Positions 1 through 7,556 of a stretch of DNA of 49,198 bases are shown here, piece after piece; positions within the stretch are counted from its first letter, which is position 1; each line of letters opens with the position of its first letter. The DNA is taken from NCBI GenBank assembly GCA_964515195.1, contig CAZETK010000020.1, positions 1 through 49,198 of the forward strand, written 5' to 3'. Under the pieces are notes generated by a model. It saw only the letters and a list, made by a program, of their open reading frames with translations. It made no database searches and was not told the origin of the DNA. A program made the position numbers and the translations under genes. The DNA is from Ga0074139 sp964515195. GTDB taxonomy: Bacteria; Bdellovibrionota; Bdellovibrionia; Bdellovibrionales; Bdellovibrionaceae.

Positions 1-1581
1 GGCACTAAATTTCGTGTAGATATCGAAGGTCGCCTTAAAATTAAAAAAAAAGAGATCCAACGCCGAAAAAATATCATTCTCTTTGTCGATGAGATCCACA
101 CAATAGTGGGGGCCGGCGCCACGAGTGGGGGTTCGATGGACGCATCTAATTTGCTGAAGCCCTTCTTAGGCCGTGGTGAAATTCCTGTAATCGGTTCGAC
201 CACACAAGCGGAATTTCGTCAGCATTTTGAAAAAGATCGTGCCCTTAATCGACGCTTTCAAAAAATCAATGTCGAAGAGCCCGGCCGGCCCGAAACTTTA
301 GAAATTCTAAAGGGACTTAAAAAGCATTACGAAAAACATCACAATGTTGAGTTTTCCTTAGGCGCGTTGGAAGCTGCCGTGGATTTAAGTGTTAAACACG
401 TTTCCACCGGACACTTGCCCGATAAGGCCATTGACGTTCTTGACGAGACGGGCGCCGCTCTTCGCTTGCACAACCATCAAGAAGACAGCATAAAAATTCG
501 TGCCCGTGATGTGGAAGAAACTGTGGCTCGGATCACAGGTCTTCCTGTCGCTCACGTTTCCGCCAGTGAAAAGTCTCAGCTGCGCGATTTGGATAAAAAA
601 CTAAAAGCTCTGATATATGGTCAAGATGAAGCTATCGCCCAAGTTGCAGCCGCGATTAAGCTTGCTCGTGCAGGGCTTAAAACCGGCACTAAACCCGTGG
701 GAAGTTTTCTGTTTGCGGGGCCCACTGGTGTGGGAAAAACAGAGGTGGCCAAGCAATTAGCGGAACAGCTGGGCGTGCCCTTTGTGCGATTTGACATGGG
801 CGAATACATGGAGAAACACGCCGTAGCCCGATTAATTGGGGCGCCTCCCGGTTATGTTGGCTATGAGTCTGGCGGACTTTTAACAGAAGCCATCACTCAA
901 AAGCCATTTTGTGTCTTACTGTTAGATGAAATTGAAAAAGCCCATCCTGATATTTCTCAAGCTCTTTTGCAGGTAATGGACGCCGCACGTATGACCGATG
1001 GTCAAGGCCGTGTGGCTGACTTTAAAAATGTGATCATTATTATGACCACTAATGCGGGCGCTCAAGAAGTCTCAAAAGGATCCATTGGATTGGTCGAGAC
1101 ATCGCGATCTTCGATTTCTTTGGATATCATTAAAAAAACTTTTAGCCCCGAATTCTTGAACCGCCTAGATGCCGTTGTCGGCTTTAATGATCTTTCACCT
1201 GAAATCATTACGAAGGTAGCTCAAAAATCTGTGGATGAGCTTAAGATGTCTTTGATTTCTCAAAAGGTAGAGCTGCAGGTTTCTTCGTCCGCCTTAGAGA
1301 AGTTAGCTAAACTTGGGTATGACCGCGCTTATGGAGCACGCCCTATGCAGCGAGCTGTGAATGATCATCTCAAAAAACCTTTGGTGGATGAGCTTCTGTT
1401 TGGCCGCTTAAGTCAGGGTGGCATTGTGACTGTTGACGTTGTAGATAATGAATTTAAATTTCAATTCAGATCTTCTGGCGCGGCCAGTTCCAATTTGGAC
1501 CCAGACGGTGGTGCTAGTTCTAAACCAACACCCACACCGCGCGGAAGAAAAAAGCAAACTCAGGCAACCGGTTCGGATTGA
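1..1581 (+). CDS. clpA: ClpA, ATP-dependent Clp protease ATP-binding subunit (5' truncated)
   Basis: ClpA is the Hsp100 unfoldase that feeds substrates to ClpP in the cytoplasm. The frame is open from base 1 and begins with GTKFR, so the gene starts outside the window; 526 residues are visible. The D1 Walker B (VDEIHT, residues 29-34) is followed by GAGATSGGSMDASNLLKP, typical of ClpA. The second AAA+ module has Walker A GPTGVGKT (240-247), Walker B LLLDEIEKAH (about 306-315), a sensor MTTNAG and the C-terminal D2-small region YGARPMQRAV. The last 35 or so residues are a low-complexity Ser/Pro/Lys tail rather than a family domain. A Walker A-first D1 module and the ClpS-binding N-domain should lie upstream. 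htpX follows 57 bp downstream on the same strand. Confidence 0.96.
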   Translation, partial: GTKFRVDIEGRLKIKKKEIQRRKNIILFVDEIHTIVGAGATSGGSMDASNLLKPFLGRGEIPVIGSTTQAEFRQHFEKDRALNRRFQKINVEEPGRPETLEILKGLKKHYEKHHNVEFSLGALEAAVDLSVKHVSTGHLPDKAIDVLDETGAALRLHNHQEDSIKIRARDVEETVARITGLPVAHVSASEKSQLRDLDKKLKALIYGQDEAIAQVAAAIKLARAGLKTGTKPVGSFLFAGPTGVGKTEVAKQLAEQLGVPFVRFDMGEYMEKHAVARLIGAPPGYVGYESGGLLTEAITQKPFCVLLLDEIEKAHPDISQALLQVMDAARMTDGQGRVADFKNVIIIMTTNAGAQEVSKGSIGLVETSRSSISLDIIKKTFSPEFLNRLDAVVGFNDLSPEIITKVAQKSVDELKMSLISQKVELQVSSSALEKLAKLGYDRAYGARPMQRAVNDHLKKPLVDELLFGRLSQGGIVTVDVVDNEFKFQFRSSGAASSNLDPDGGASSKPTPTPRGRKKQTQATGSD

Positions 1582-1638
1582 CATTTCTTCCAAAGATCGC
1601 ACATTTATGATTGCAAGTAATTTAAGGAGGCCTGAGCA

Positions 1639-2529
1639 ATGGCTTGGTTCAAACGGATTAGTCTATTTTTAATGGTGAATATCCTGATAATGGTGACGGT
1701 AGGTATCGTATGGTCACTCCTCGGCGCTTACTTTGGTATCACTGGATATACAGCTTACTTAATTGTTTTCAGCGGTGTTGCCGGCTTTGGCGGCGCTTTT
1801 GTTTCTCTTTTAATTAGTAAATGGATGGCCAAATCCATGATGGGCGTGAAGGTGATTGATCCTCGCACCACTGATGCCGACTTGCGTGAATTGGTAAACC
1901 GAGTTCATGAACTGGCTCGTGCGGCCCGCCTTCCTAAAATGCCCGAAGTCGGAGTTTACAACTCGGCCGATATCAATGCTTTTGCCACAGGTCCTTCGAA
2001 AAAGAACTCCTTGGTGGCAGTTTCCACTGGATTACTACAGCGCATGAACAGTCGTGAAGTGGATGGCGTTTTAGCCCACGAGGGTTCCCATATTGCTAAC
2101 GGCGACATGGTGACCATGACTCTTATCCAAGGGATCGTAAACACGTTCGCTCTGTTCTTCTCACGAATTTTGGCCAATATCGTGGCCAGCCAAGTAGATG
2201 AACGTTATCGCGGAATTGTTTATTTTGGCTGTGCTATTGCCGGTGACATCTTGTTCACATTCTTAGGCTCTATGGTTGTCGCCTACTTCTCGCGCGCTCG
2301 AGAATTCCGAGCGGATTCGGGCGCCGCTCGCCTTTCCTCTCGGGAAAATATGATTGGGGCTTTACGTAAACTTCAATTAGTTTATGACTCCCCCGCTCTG
2401 GCTCAAGATCAAGAGGATCGACTTGCTGCTTTAAAAATCTCCAGCCGTGGTCATGGCGGCTTAGCCGCTCTTTTGATGACTCATCCACCACTCCAGAAGC
2501 GGATAGATGCCCTTGAGAGGGGAAGATAA
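1639..2529 (+). CDS. htpX: HtpX, membrane-bound zinc metalloprotease (M48B)
   Basis: HtpX is an inner-membrane protease of misfolded membrane proteins, usually part of the envelope-stress response. The 296-residue length equals the family norm. Two N-terminal membrane segments (about residues 8-30 and 35-58) precede the zinc site: H147-E148-G-S-H151 in LAHEGSHIANGD, with the third ligand E222 in AREFRAD. Two more hydrophobic segments lie between these (about 155-175 and 190-215). The ATG follows TAAGGAGG with good spacing. It lies 57 bp after clpA and is closed by the hairpin at 2564-2604, so the pair may be cotranscribed as a protein-quality unit. HEGSH, with Gly instead of the common Ile/Val, is a mild departure from the usual HEISH. 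Confidence 0.95.
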   Translation: MAWFKRISLFLMVNILIMVTVGIVWSLLGAYFGITGYTAYLIVFSGVAGFGGAFVSLLISKWMAKSMMGVKVIDPRTTDADLRELVNRVHELARAARLPKMPEVGVYNSADINAFATGPSKKNSLVAVSTGLLQRMNSREVDGVLAHEGSHIANGDMVTMTLIQGIVNTFALFFSRILANIVASQVDERYRGIVYFGCAIAGDILFTFLGSMVVAYFSRAREFRADSGAARLSSRENMIGALRKLQLVYDSPALAQDQEDRLAALKISSRGHGGLAALLMTHPPLQKRIDALERGR

Positions 2530-2563
2530 CCCTTCTCACTTTTTCAGGTGATTTCATAAATAG

Positions 2564-2604
2564 ATTTCAGGGGAAGAGAAGCTACCTTCCCCTGAAATAG
2601 TTTT
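2564..2604 (+). terminator. Rho-independent-type terminator after htpX
   Basis: Perfect 13-bp stem ATTTCAGGGGAAG / CTTCCCCTGAAAT (2564-2576 and 2586-2598) with a 9-nt loop, followed by AGTTTT. It begins 35 bp after the htpX stop. The run of T is short, so termination efficiency is inferred. Confidence 0.75.
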
Positions 2605-2655
2605 GGGCTGTGAGGGATGGTGCTGGTTTTCGTTGGTAATGAATGATCTAGTTTC

Positions 2656-4488
2656 TTGAAATCATGGTTTACGATTCCTGATTGCGGACTTATCATTGAA
2701 AGTGAAATGATTGGAATCGTTTTTTTATCCTGGACTTTGAGCTTTCAAATCTTCGCCTTCGGTGAGAAGTCAACCGATGCGGAGACTAAAAACTTGGAAC
2801 AGGCTCAGCATCAGCAATGGGTTACGGACTGGAAGAATGTCAAAAAAGTCTCTTTCCAGGACCGGAAGAAGGCCTGTGAGCAATTTGAGAAGCTTTCTTG
2901 GATTTCCCAATTTCCCCACCAGGACCTTGTAGAGTTCAGGCGAAAGGATTATTGCCGTACGCCTCCTAAGCTGAACCTTAAAAGTTTCGACAGCCTGATG
3001 AGCTCGGCCAACTATTATCGTGAAGAGTTCAATTATAAAAAAGCCCTGTATTTTTTAAATCTGGCCTCTAAGAAAGCGCACACCTCGGTTCAGAAAATTC
3101 AATCCCTGGAAGAGCAACTTAAAATTCACCGTAGCGCTCAGAATAAGAAGATGCGAATTCAGACGATTCGAAAGATGGCTTTGATTGATAGTGAAAAGTA
3201 CACCGTGGACTATGCGCGAACATTATGGACTTACGATCAAATCACAAAAGCCCAAAATGAGTTGCGAAAAGCCGATAAAAAATGGAAAAAGGGAGTTTCT
3301 CGTCAGGGCGTCTACTATATCCAAGGCCGGATTTTTGAAGAACAAGGCAAGTCGGATGAGGCTTTAAAGTATTATGAAAAGGCTTTGCAAGAACCAGATT
3401 CCGATTCTGACATGGCTTCCAATGTCCTTTCATCTCTGGCCTGGTGGAAATTTAAGAAGGCCAATTACGCACGAAGCGCGGAACTCTTCAAACAATTATA
3501 TGAAAAATCTAAAGAACGATTCACACAATCCAGAGCTCTTTACTGGCAAGCTCAAAGCCTTTTAAAGGGAGACGAGACTCAAAGTAAAGAGGCTCGCAAG
3601 CTTCTGGAAAACCTTTTGAAGGAAGATCCCCTTAGTTATTATTCCATCTTAGCCCACCGGGACTTAAAAAAGAAATTTAAGCCCATGGAAGCCTTTAAAG
3701 GCCCGGCCCGAGAACTTAAATCCATTTCCTGGGTGAAAGACACGGATGCCGACAAGTTTCACTGGGCCTTGGAATTTGAAGAAAAAACATTCATAGACAG
3801 CGTACTGCAACAATACACTTCTAAGTTCCATGAGGCCCGCAGTAAAGATCAAAGGATATTTGTCGAAAATTATTGGCGAGCCGGGCTTACCACGTCTTTG
3901 ATTCGCTTGCTTGTCAGCTCAACACCTGAAAAAAGACTGGAATACTTTGAAGACCATCAAAATCTTTTATTTCCATCCAACTATGAAAAGATCGTTCAGA
4001 AATTCGCAGCTCAAGAAAATATAGATCCATCTTTTGTTTTGTCATTGATCCGACAAGAATCCGGCTTTAACCCTATGGCTCGGAGCGTGACGGATGCCTT
4101 GGGCCTCATGCAGTTGATGCCAAAGTTGGCCCGTCAAATTGCACTGGAAAAAGGACTGGCTTTTAAAGAAGAGACGGAACTTTTTAATCCCGAGTTGAAT
4201 ATTCAGTTGGGAGTGCATGAGCTTAAGACTCGCCTGCATGAGTTCAACGGAAGCCAGATCCTGGCCGCCGCCTCTTATAATGCTGGATCTCAAGCGGTCA
4301 AGGGTTGGCTGAAAACACGACATCGCCCCAACATCGTGGAATTTATCGAAGAAATCCCCTATGAAGAAACCCGATCTTACGTTCGTCTGATCCTTCGTAA
4401 CCATATTTTTTACAAACGAATGCTCGAGAAAAAATCCTTCCTCTTTCCTGAGGAGATCCTCACATCTATGAGTCCTGATTCAAAATGA
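2656..4488 (+). CDS. Soluble lytic murein transglycosylase (Slt70-like)
   Basis: Periplasmic lytic transglycosylase that cleaves peptidoglycan glycan strands with 1,6-anhydro-MurNAc formation. The N-terminal two thirds (about residues 60-430) is a helical, TPR-like superhelix with motifs such as GRIFEEQGKSDEALKYYEKA, as in Slt70. The C-terminal SLT domain (about 445-580) holds the catalytic glutamate E468 in LIRQESGFNP, then LGLMQLMP and the AAASYNAG motif. The start is uncertain: TTG at 2656 gives 610 residues, but ATG at 2707 places a clean hydrophobic export segment (MIGIVFLSWTLSF) at the N-terminus and may be the true start. For a predator-like organism this could serve self or prey wall remodelling; that is inference. 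Confidence 0.9.
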   Translation: MKSWFTIPDCGLIIESEMIGIVFLSWTLSFQIFAFGEKSTDAETKNLEQAQHQQWVTDWKNVKKVSFQDRKKACEQFEKLSWISQFPHQDLVEFRRKDYCRTPPKLNLKSFDSLMSSANYYREEFNYKKALYFLNLASKKAHTSVQKIQSLEEQLKIHRSAQNKKMRIQTIRKMALIDSEKYTVDYARTLWTYDQITKAQNELRKADKKWKKGVSRQGVYYIQGRIFEEQGKSDEALKYYEKALQEPDSDSDMASNVLSSLAWWKFKKANYARSAELFKQLYEKSKERFTQSRALYWQAQSLLKGDETQSKEARKLLENLLKEDPLSYYSILAHRDLKKKFKPMEAFKGPARELKSISWVKDTDADKFHWALEFEEKTFIDSVLQQYTSKFHEARSKDQRIFVENYWRAGLTTSLIRLLVSSTPEKRLEYFEDHQNLLFPSNYEKIVQKFAAQENIDPSFVLSLIRQESGFNPMARSVTDALGLMQLMPKLARQIALEKGLAFKEETELFNPELNIQLGVHELKTRLHEFNGSQILAAASYNAGSQAVKGWLKTRHRPNIVEFIEEIPYEETRSYVRLILRNHIFYKRMLEKKSFLFPEEILTSMSPDSK

Positions 4489-4715
4489 GTCAGTTCGATA
4501 CTCTATTTATCTGGGCAACACGATCAGACGGTGTTTCTGACGTCACTGAGTTTCCATTCGATCTTTACTGGCGGCTAACCGCCCCGACTTCTAAATTGAA
4601 GAAACGCTGCGTCTTGATAGGGCACTCCACTTATTGCTGGATCAGATTTAGGGGGAAGGTCAAACTGGCCAGGACCGATCAGGCCGAAGCGGATCTACGG
4701 GCTTCCGAAATCTGA
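4485..4715 (+). CDS. Hypothetical short ORF overlapping the transglycosylase stop
   Basis: A 76-codon frame begins at the ATGA that also contains the stop of the upstream transglycosylase, a geometry typical of translational coupling. The product is a mixed-composition, cysteine-containing sequence without a signal peptide, membrane segment or motif I recognise. Composition is not clearly protein-like and no independent ribosome site is visible. It may be chance. If it is not a gene, 4489-4808 is a 320-bp gene-free stretch whose only visible element is the promoter-like sequence near 4789. Confidence 0.25.
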   Translation: MSQFDTLFIWATRSDGVSDVTEFPFDLYWRLTAPTSKLKKRCVLIGHSTYCWIRFRGKVKLARTDQAEADLRASEI

Positions 4716-4763
4716 CTCGGCTTTTCAAGAGCAGGAATCTGCACATTGGTATTGTCGCCCTCC

Positions 4764-4794
4764 TTGGGTTGCATTATCTTTTTGCCATTATAAA
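4764..4794 (+). promoter_or_regulatory. Candidate promoter for the heptad-repeat protein
   Basis: A good -10-like TATAAA at 4789-4794 lies 15 bp before the ATG at 4809. Upstream candidates are TTGGGT (4764-4769, spacer 19) and TTGCAT (4769-4774, spacer 14); neither spacing is ideal, so only the -10 is convincing. Confidence 0.3.
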
Positions 4795-4808
4795 AGAGAG
4801 CTCACGCC

Positions 4809-5339
4809 ATGAAAAAACCGTCCCGCACAAACCGATCAAAAGTACCCACACCCCCTACCTCTTACCCACGCTCGGCACAGGATGCCTTCGTGACTCAAAA
4901 AATGCTCTATTCGGTTCGCGATGAATTGATGGCACACACCGATGGTAGGTTTCATGAACTCAAAACTGAAATCCATGGAACTAAGAGAGAAATTAACGGG
5001 GTTAAATCTGAGATCCATGAAGTTAAGGCTGAAATCCATGAAATTAAATCTGAAGTCCATGAAGTTAAATCTGAGATCCATGGAGTTAAGGCTGAAATTC
5101 ATGAAGTTAAATCTGAGATCCATGGGGTTAAGGCTGAAATCCATGAAGTCAGAGCCGAGATCCATGAAGTTAAAGCAGGTCTGGCTAAGCTTGATAAATC
5201 TGTTCATAGAGTCGCGTTGTTGGTGGAGGAGCAGAATAATCGAAATAAGATCGTACTGGACGGTCTTGCACAGTTGTTCACCCGTCAGGACCGTATTGAA
5301 AAGAAGTTAGATACCAGCGGCTATTCATCTCGGGATTAA
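4809..5339 (+). CDS. Heptad-repeat coiled-coil protein
   Basis: A 176-residue cytoplasmic-looking protein of unknown function. Residues 1-25 are basic and proline-rich, followed by a helical segment (about 26-53). Residues 54-123 are ten consecutive seven-residue units of the form E-I-H-E-V-K-A/S, with isoleucine and valine at the a/d positions, predicting a long parallel coiled coil. A helical tail (124-170, LAKLDKSVHRVALLVEEQ) continues the heptad. At DNA level the block is a 21-bp tandem repeat. There is no signal peptide or membrane segment, and the neighbours are not functionally related. Proteins of this appearance can be structural rods or tethering factors, but nothing here allows a specific function. 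Reading is unambiguous because the other two open frames through the repeat give non-heptad sequence. Confidence 0.75.
   Translation: MKKPSRTNRSKVPTPPTSYPRSAQDAFVTQKMLYSVRDELMAHTDGRFHELKTEIHGTKREINGVKSEIHEVKAEIHEIKSEVHEVKSEIHGVKAEIHEVKSEIHGVKAEIHEVRAEIHEVKAGLAKLDKSVHRVALLVEEQNNRNKIVLDGLAQLFTRQDRIEKKLDTSGYSSRD
4968..5177 (+). repeat. 21-bp in-frame minisatellite, 10 units
   Basis: Ten tandem 21-bp units close to GAAATCCATGAAGTTAAATC plus T, each encoding one heptad. Variants occur at the codons for residues 4 (E/G/N), 5 (V/I/T) and 7 (A/S/R). Units 3 to 8 are nearly identical to each other and the edge units are more diverged, the pattern expected of expansion from the middle. Confidence 0.9.
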
Positions 5340-5529
5340 AAACTCAGCTTCTTTTTTAGCTCCACTTTTTTATAGCCGACCATTCTGCAATCGTCTCAAA
5401 GCAAGACAACTGATGATCACGTTCGTCCGATAGGGAAGTATCATTTCCAAGCTCTAGACCTTAATCAGGAAAACACCCTAACAATTGCTTTCATTTTAGC
5501 CGATACAATTCAGGATAACTGAGGTGCCC

Positions 5530-6897
5530 ATGCGTTCTGTCTTGCTACCACTGAGTATAGCCGGATTCTTCCTGGTTTTTCTGGGGAGTCTTACGCTTTA
5601 TTTTAAGTTTGATGAAGGCTTGAATAACTCTGATTACTTCCGTCGTGACAGTGCCGCCGCACTTTCAAAGCCCAATGTTCGCAGCCTTGAGGATTCCGTC
5701 ATCACCTCAAAAGTTAAAAAGGTGGAAAAAGAAACCAGCGTTCTTTTTAATGATCCCGCCATTGCACAAGCCTGGGGTCTTGATAAATCAGACGCTCGCC
5801 GCGCCTGGAACCTGACCAAGGGAAGTCGACAGATTATTGTGGCCGTGATTGATACGGGACTTGATATTAAGCATGAAGACATCAAAAACAATCTTTGGAT
5901 CAATCCTGGCGAAAGCGGTCTTGATGACAAAGGGCGAGACAAAGCCACCAATGGGATTGACGACGATGGTAACGGCTTTATAGATGATGTTCACGGTTGG
6001 AACTTCGTGTCTCACAATAACAAATTGGATGATAACCACGGGCATGGAACGCATATCTCAGGGATTATCGGTGCCGAAGCCAATAATAACCGAGGTATCG
6101 TGGGCATCGCGCCTGAAGTTTCGATCATGACTCTGAAGTATTTCGACCCGGTGGCAGCTGGCTCTGACAATCTTAAAAACACGATTAAGGCCATTCATTA
6201 TGCCATTGAAAAAGGAGCGCACATTATCAATTACTCAGGAGGGGGATTGGATTTTTCCCATGATGAGTTCAATGCCGTTAAATTGGCCCGTGACAAGGGA
6301 ATTCTTTTTGTCGCAGCTGCCGGTAATGAGCGCTCTAATTCTGATAAAATTCCTTACTACCCGGCCGACTACAACCTGGACAATATTATTTCCGTCACCG
6401 CCTTCAATCCTTCTGTTGAAGTTCTTTCTTCTAGCAATTGGGGCGTTAAAACAGTCCACATCGCAGCTCCAGGCCAAAATGTCATCTCGCTACTTCCCGG
6501 AAATGCTTACGGCTTTATGACAGGGACCTCCCAAGCCACGGCTTTCGTAACCGGAGGAGCGGCTTTGATCATGGCCCATAAGGTCGGCTTTAAATATGAG
6601 GATGTTAAAAAACACATTCTATCCACGGGGGATGCTCTTCCCAGTTTGGCCGGCAAGACTCAAACATCTCGAAAGTTGAACCTCTACAAAGCTCTGACTA
6701 TTCTAGATCAGAATGTAACGGCTTCAGGAGTGCGGGTTCACAATCCCGATCAAATTCGCGTATTAAGTGAGCAAAAAGATGAGGATGCTTCTGGCTTGAG
6801 TTCCACCGCTCAGTTTGGAAAAAGCCTTATGGACGCCCTTGAAAAACAAATGCCACAAGAACCAAAAGAGCGATTAGGCAGCAAACCGGAATTCTAA
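5530..6897 (+). CDS. Subtilisin-like serine protease (family S8), membrane-anchored or exported
   Basis: Exported endopeptidase. An N-terminal hydrophobic segment (about residues 3-24, LLPLSIAGFFLVFLGSLTLYF) acts as signal or anchor. The catalytic triad is complete: D108 in AVIDTGLDI, H172 in HGHGTHISG, S334 in MTGTSQATA, with oxyanion N266 in AAAGNE. A calcium-binding-type loop DDDGNGFIDDVHGWNF lies between Asp and His, as in many bacterial subtilases. A C-terminal extension of about 80 residues is polar and Lys/Glu-rich. GTG at 5524 is possible, but ATG at 5530 is better placed after GAGG at 5521. No separate I9-type propeptide is obvious, though residues 25-85 could serve. The gene converges on the next gene with only 3 bp between the stops. 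Confidence 0.93.
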   Translation: MRSVLLPLSIAGFFLVFLGSLTLYFKFDEGLNNSDYFRRDSAAALSKPNVRSLEDSVITSKVKKVEKETSVLFNDPAIAQAWGLDKSDARRAWNLTKGSRQIIVAVIDTGLDIKHEDIKNNLWINPGESGLDDKGRDKATNGIDDDGNGFIDDVHGWNFVSHNNKLDDNHGHGTHISGIIGAEANNNRGIVGIAPEVSIMTLKYFDPVAAGSDNLKNTIKAIHYAIEKGAHIINYSGGGLDFSHDEFNAVKLARDKGILFVAAAGNERSNSDKIPYYPADYNLDNIISVTAFNPSVEVLSSSNWGVKTVHIAAPGQNVISLLPGNAYGFMTGTSQATAFVTGGAALIMAHKVGFKYEDVKKHILSTGDALPSLAGKTQTSRKLNLYKALTILDQNVTASGVRVHNPDQIRVLSEQKDEDASGLSSTAQFGKSLMDALEKQMPQEPKERLGSKPEF

Positions 6898-6900
6898 GAG

Positions 6901-7488
6901 CTAAAATCGTAAACGTTTGCGAAAAAAGAAAAAGGTTAGAAGCCCCATCAGTACACCCGCTCCGAACATATTTTGATACTGTGGCAGTACCAGGCCGGAC
7001 ACAACAAAACATAATGCCACTCCCATTAAAACCCATGGCAACCGCTCCTCCCAAGGGGACAGCTTGCGGGGTGTGGGATAAAGCAACTCCTTTACGTCTG
7101 CTGGAATCTCAGACCAATTTAAGTAATTATGAAGTTGGGAATATTTTTGCCGGGCGCACTCTAGCTGATTCATCTTTTTACAATGAGAAACAAATTCGCG
7201 GTGGGCGCTGGCGTCTTCCAATCTCTCAAAGACTCTTTTCCAAAGGCGTTGCAGCTGCGAAGGGCCCGCCTGTCCTGGAACATCCAGAAGCTTTTTGAGA
7301 ATTTCGTCTTCCGACCAAACAAAGCTTTCGAAGAATTTTGAAGTTTGACGAAGCATAAATTGAGTTTGGCATCGCGTACATGTGTAAACCAGTCCTTCCA
7401 TGGGCTTGTGGATACGGAAACCCGATGAACACGAGGGGCACCTGATTAAGTTTTGCTCCTGTATCGATGAATCTTTGAGTACATCCAT
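6901..7488 (-). CDS. Zinc-ribbon and C-terminal transmembrane protein of unknown function
   Basis: 195 residues. An N-terminal zinc-ribbon-like CPSC...CTRC pair (about residues 18-40, FRIHKPMEGLVYTCTRCQTQF) resembles MJ0042-type ribbons. A helical middle follows, then two adjacent hydrophobic helices near the C-terminus (about 148-168 and 172-188) ending in a basic RKRLRF tail. This predicts a cytoplasmic zinc ribbon tethered to the inner membrane. A GGGGGA ribosome site precedes the ATG. Family and role are unknown. It lies between a subtilase (convergent) and lnt (divergent), which gives no clear functional link. Confidence 0.8.
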   Translation of the reverse strand: MDVLKDSSIQEQNLIRCPSCSSGFRIHKPMEGLVYTCTRCQTQFMLRQTSKFFESFVWSEDEILKKLLDVPGQAGPSQLQRLWKRVFERLEDASAHREFVSHCKKMNQLECARQKYSQLHNYLNWSEIPADVKELLYPTPRKLSPWEERLPWVLMGVALCFVVSGLVLPQYQNMFGAGVLMGLLTFFFFRKRLRF

Positions 7489-7556
7489 GTAAAGATCCCC
7501 CGTCTTTGACTAAACATTCCTTGCTTCAAGGTTTTAATTGCTTCTAGTCTATCATT

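Noticed and set aside
1578..1611. TTGACA (1578-1583) with TATGAT (1606-1611) as htpX promoter
   Set aside because: Spacer of 22 bp is too long for a sigma-70 promoter; htpX may be expressed with clpA instead.
4968..5177. Possible CRISPR-like array from the 21-bp repeats
   Set aside because: Units are directly adjacent with no unique spacers and stay in frame with a protein; this is a coding minisatellite.
4836..5310. Open frames of about 120 codons on both strands over the heptad-repeat gene
   Set aside because: A 21-bp repeat with no stop in a frame keeps every copy open; these frames encode low-complexity peptides without ribosome sites and shadow the 176-residue gene.
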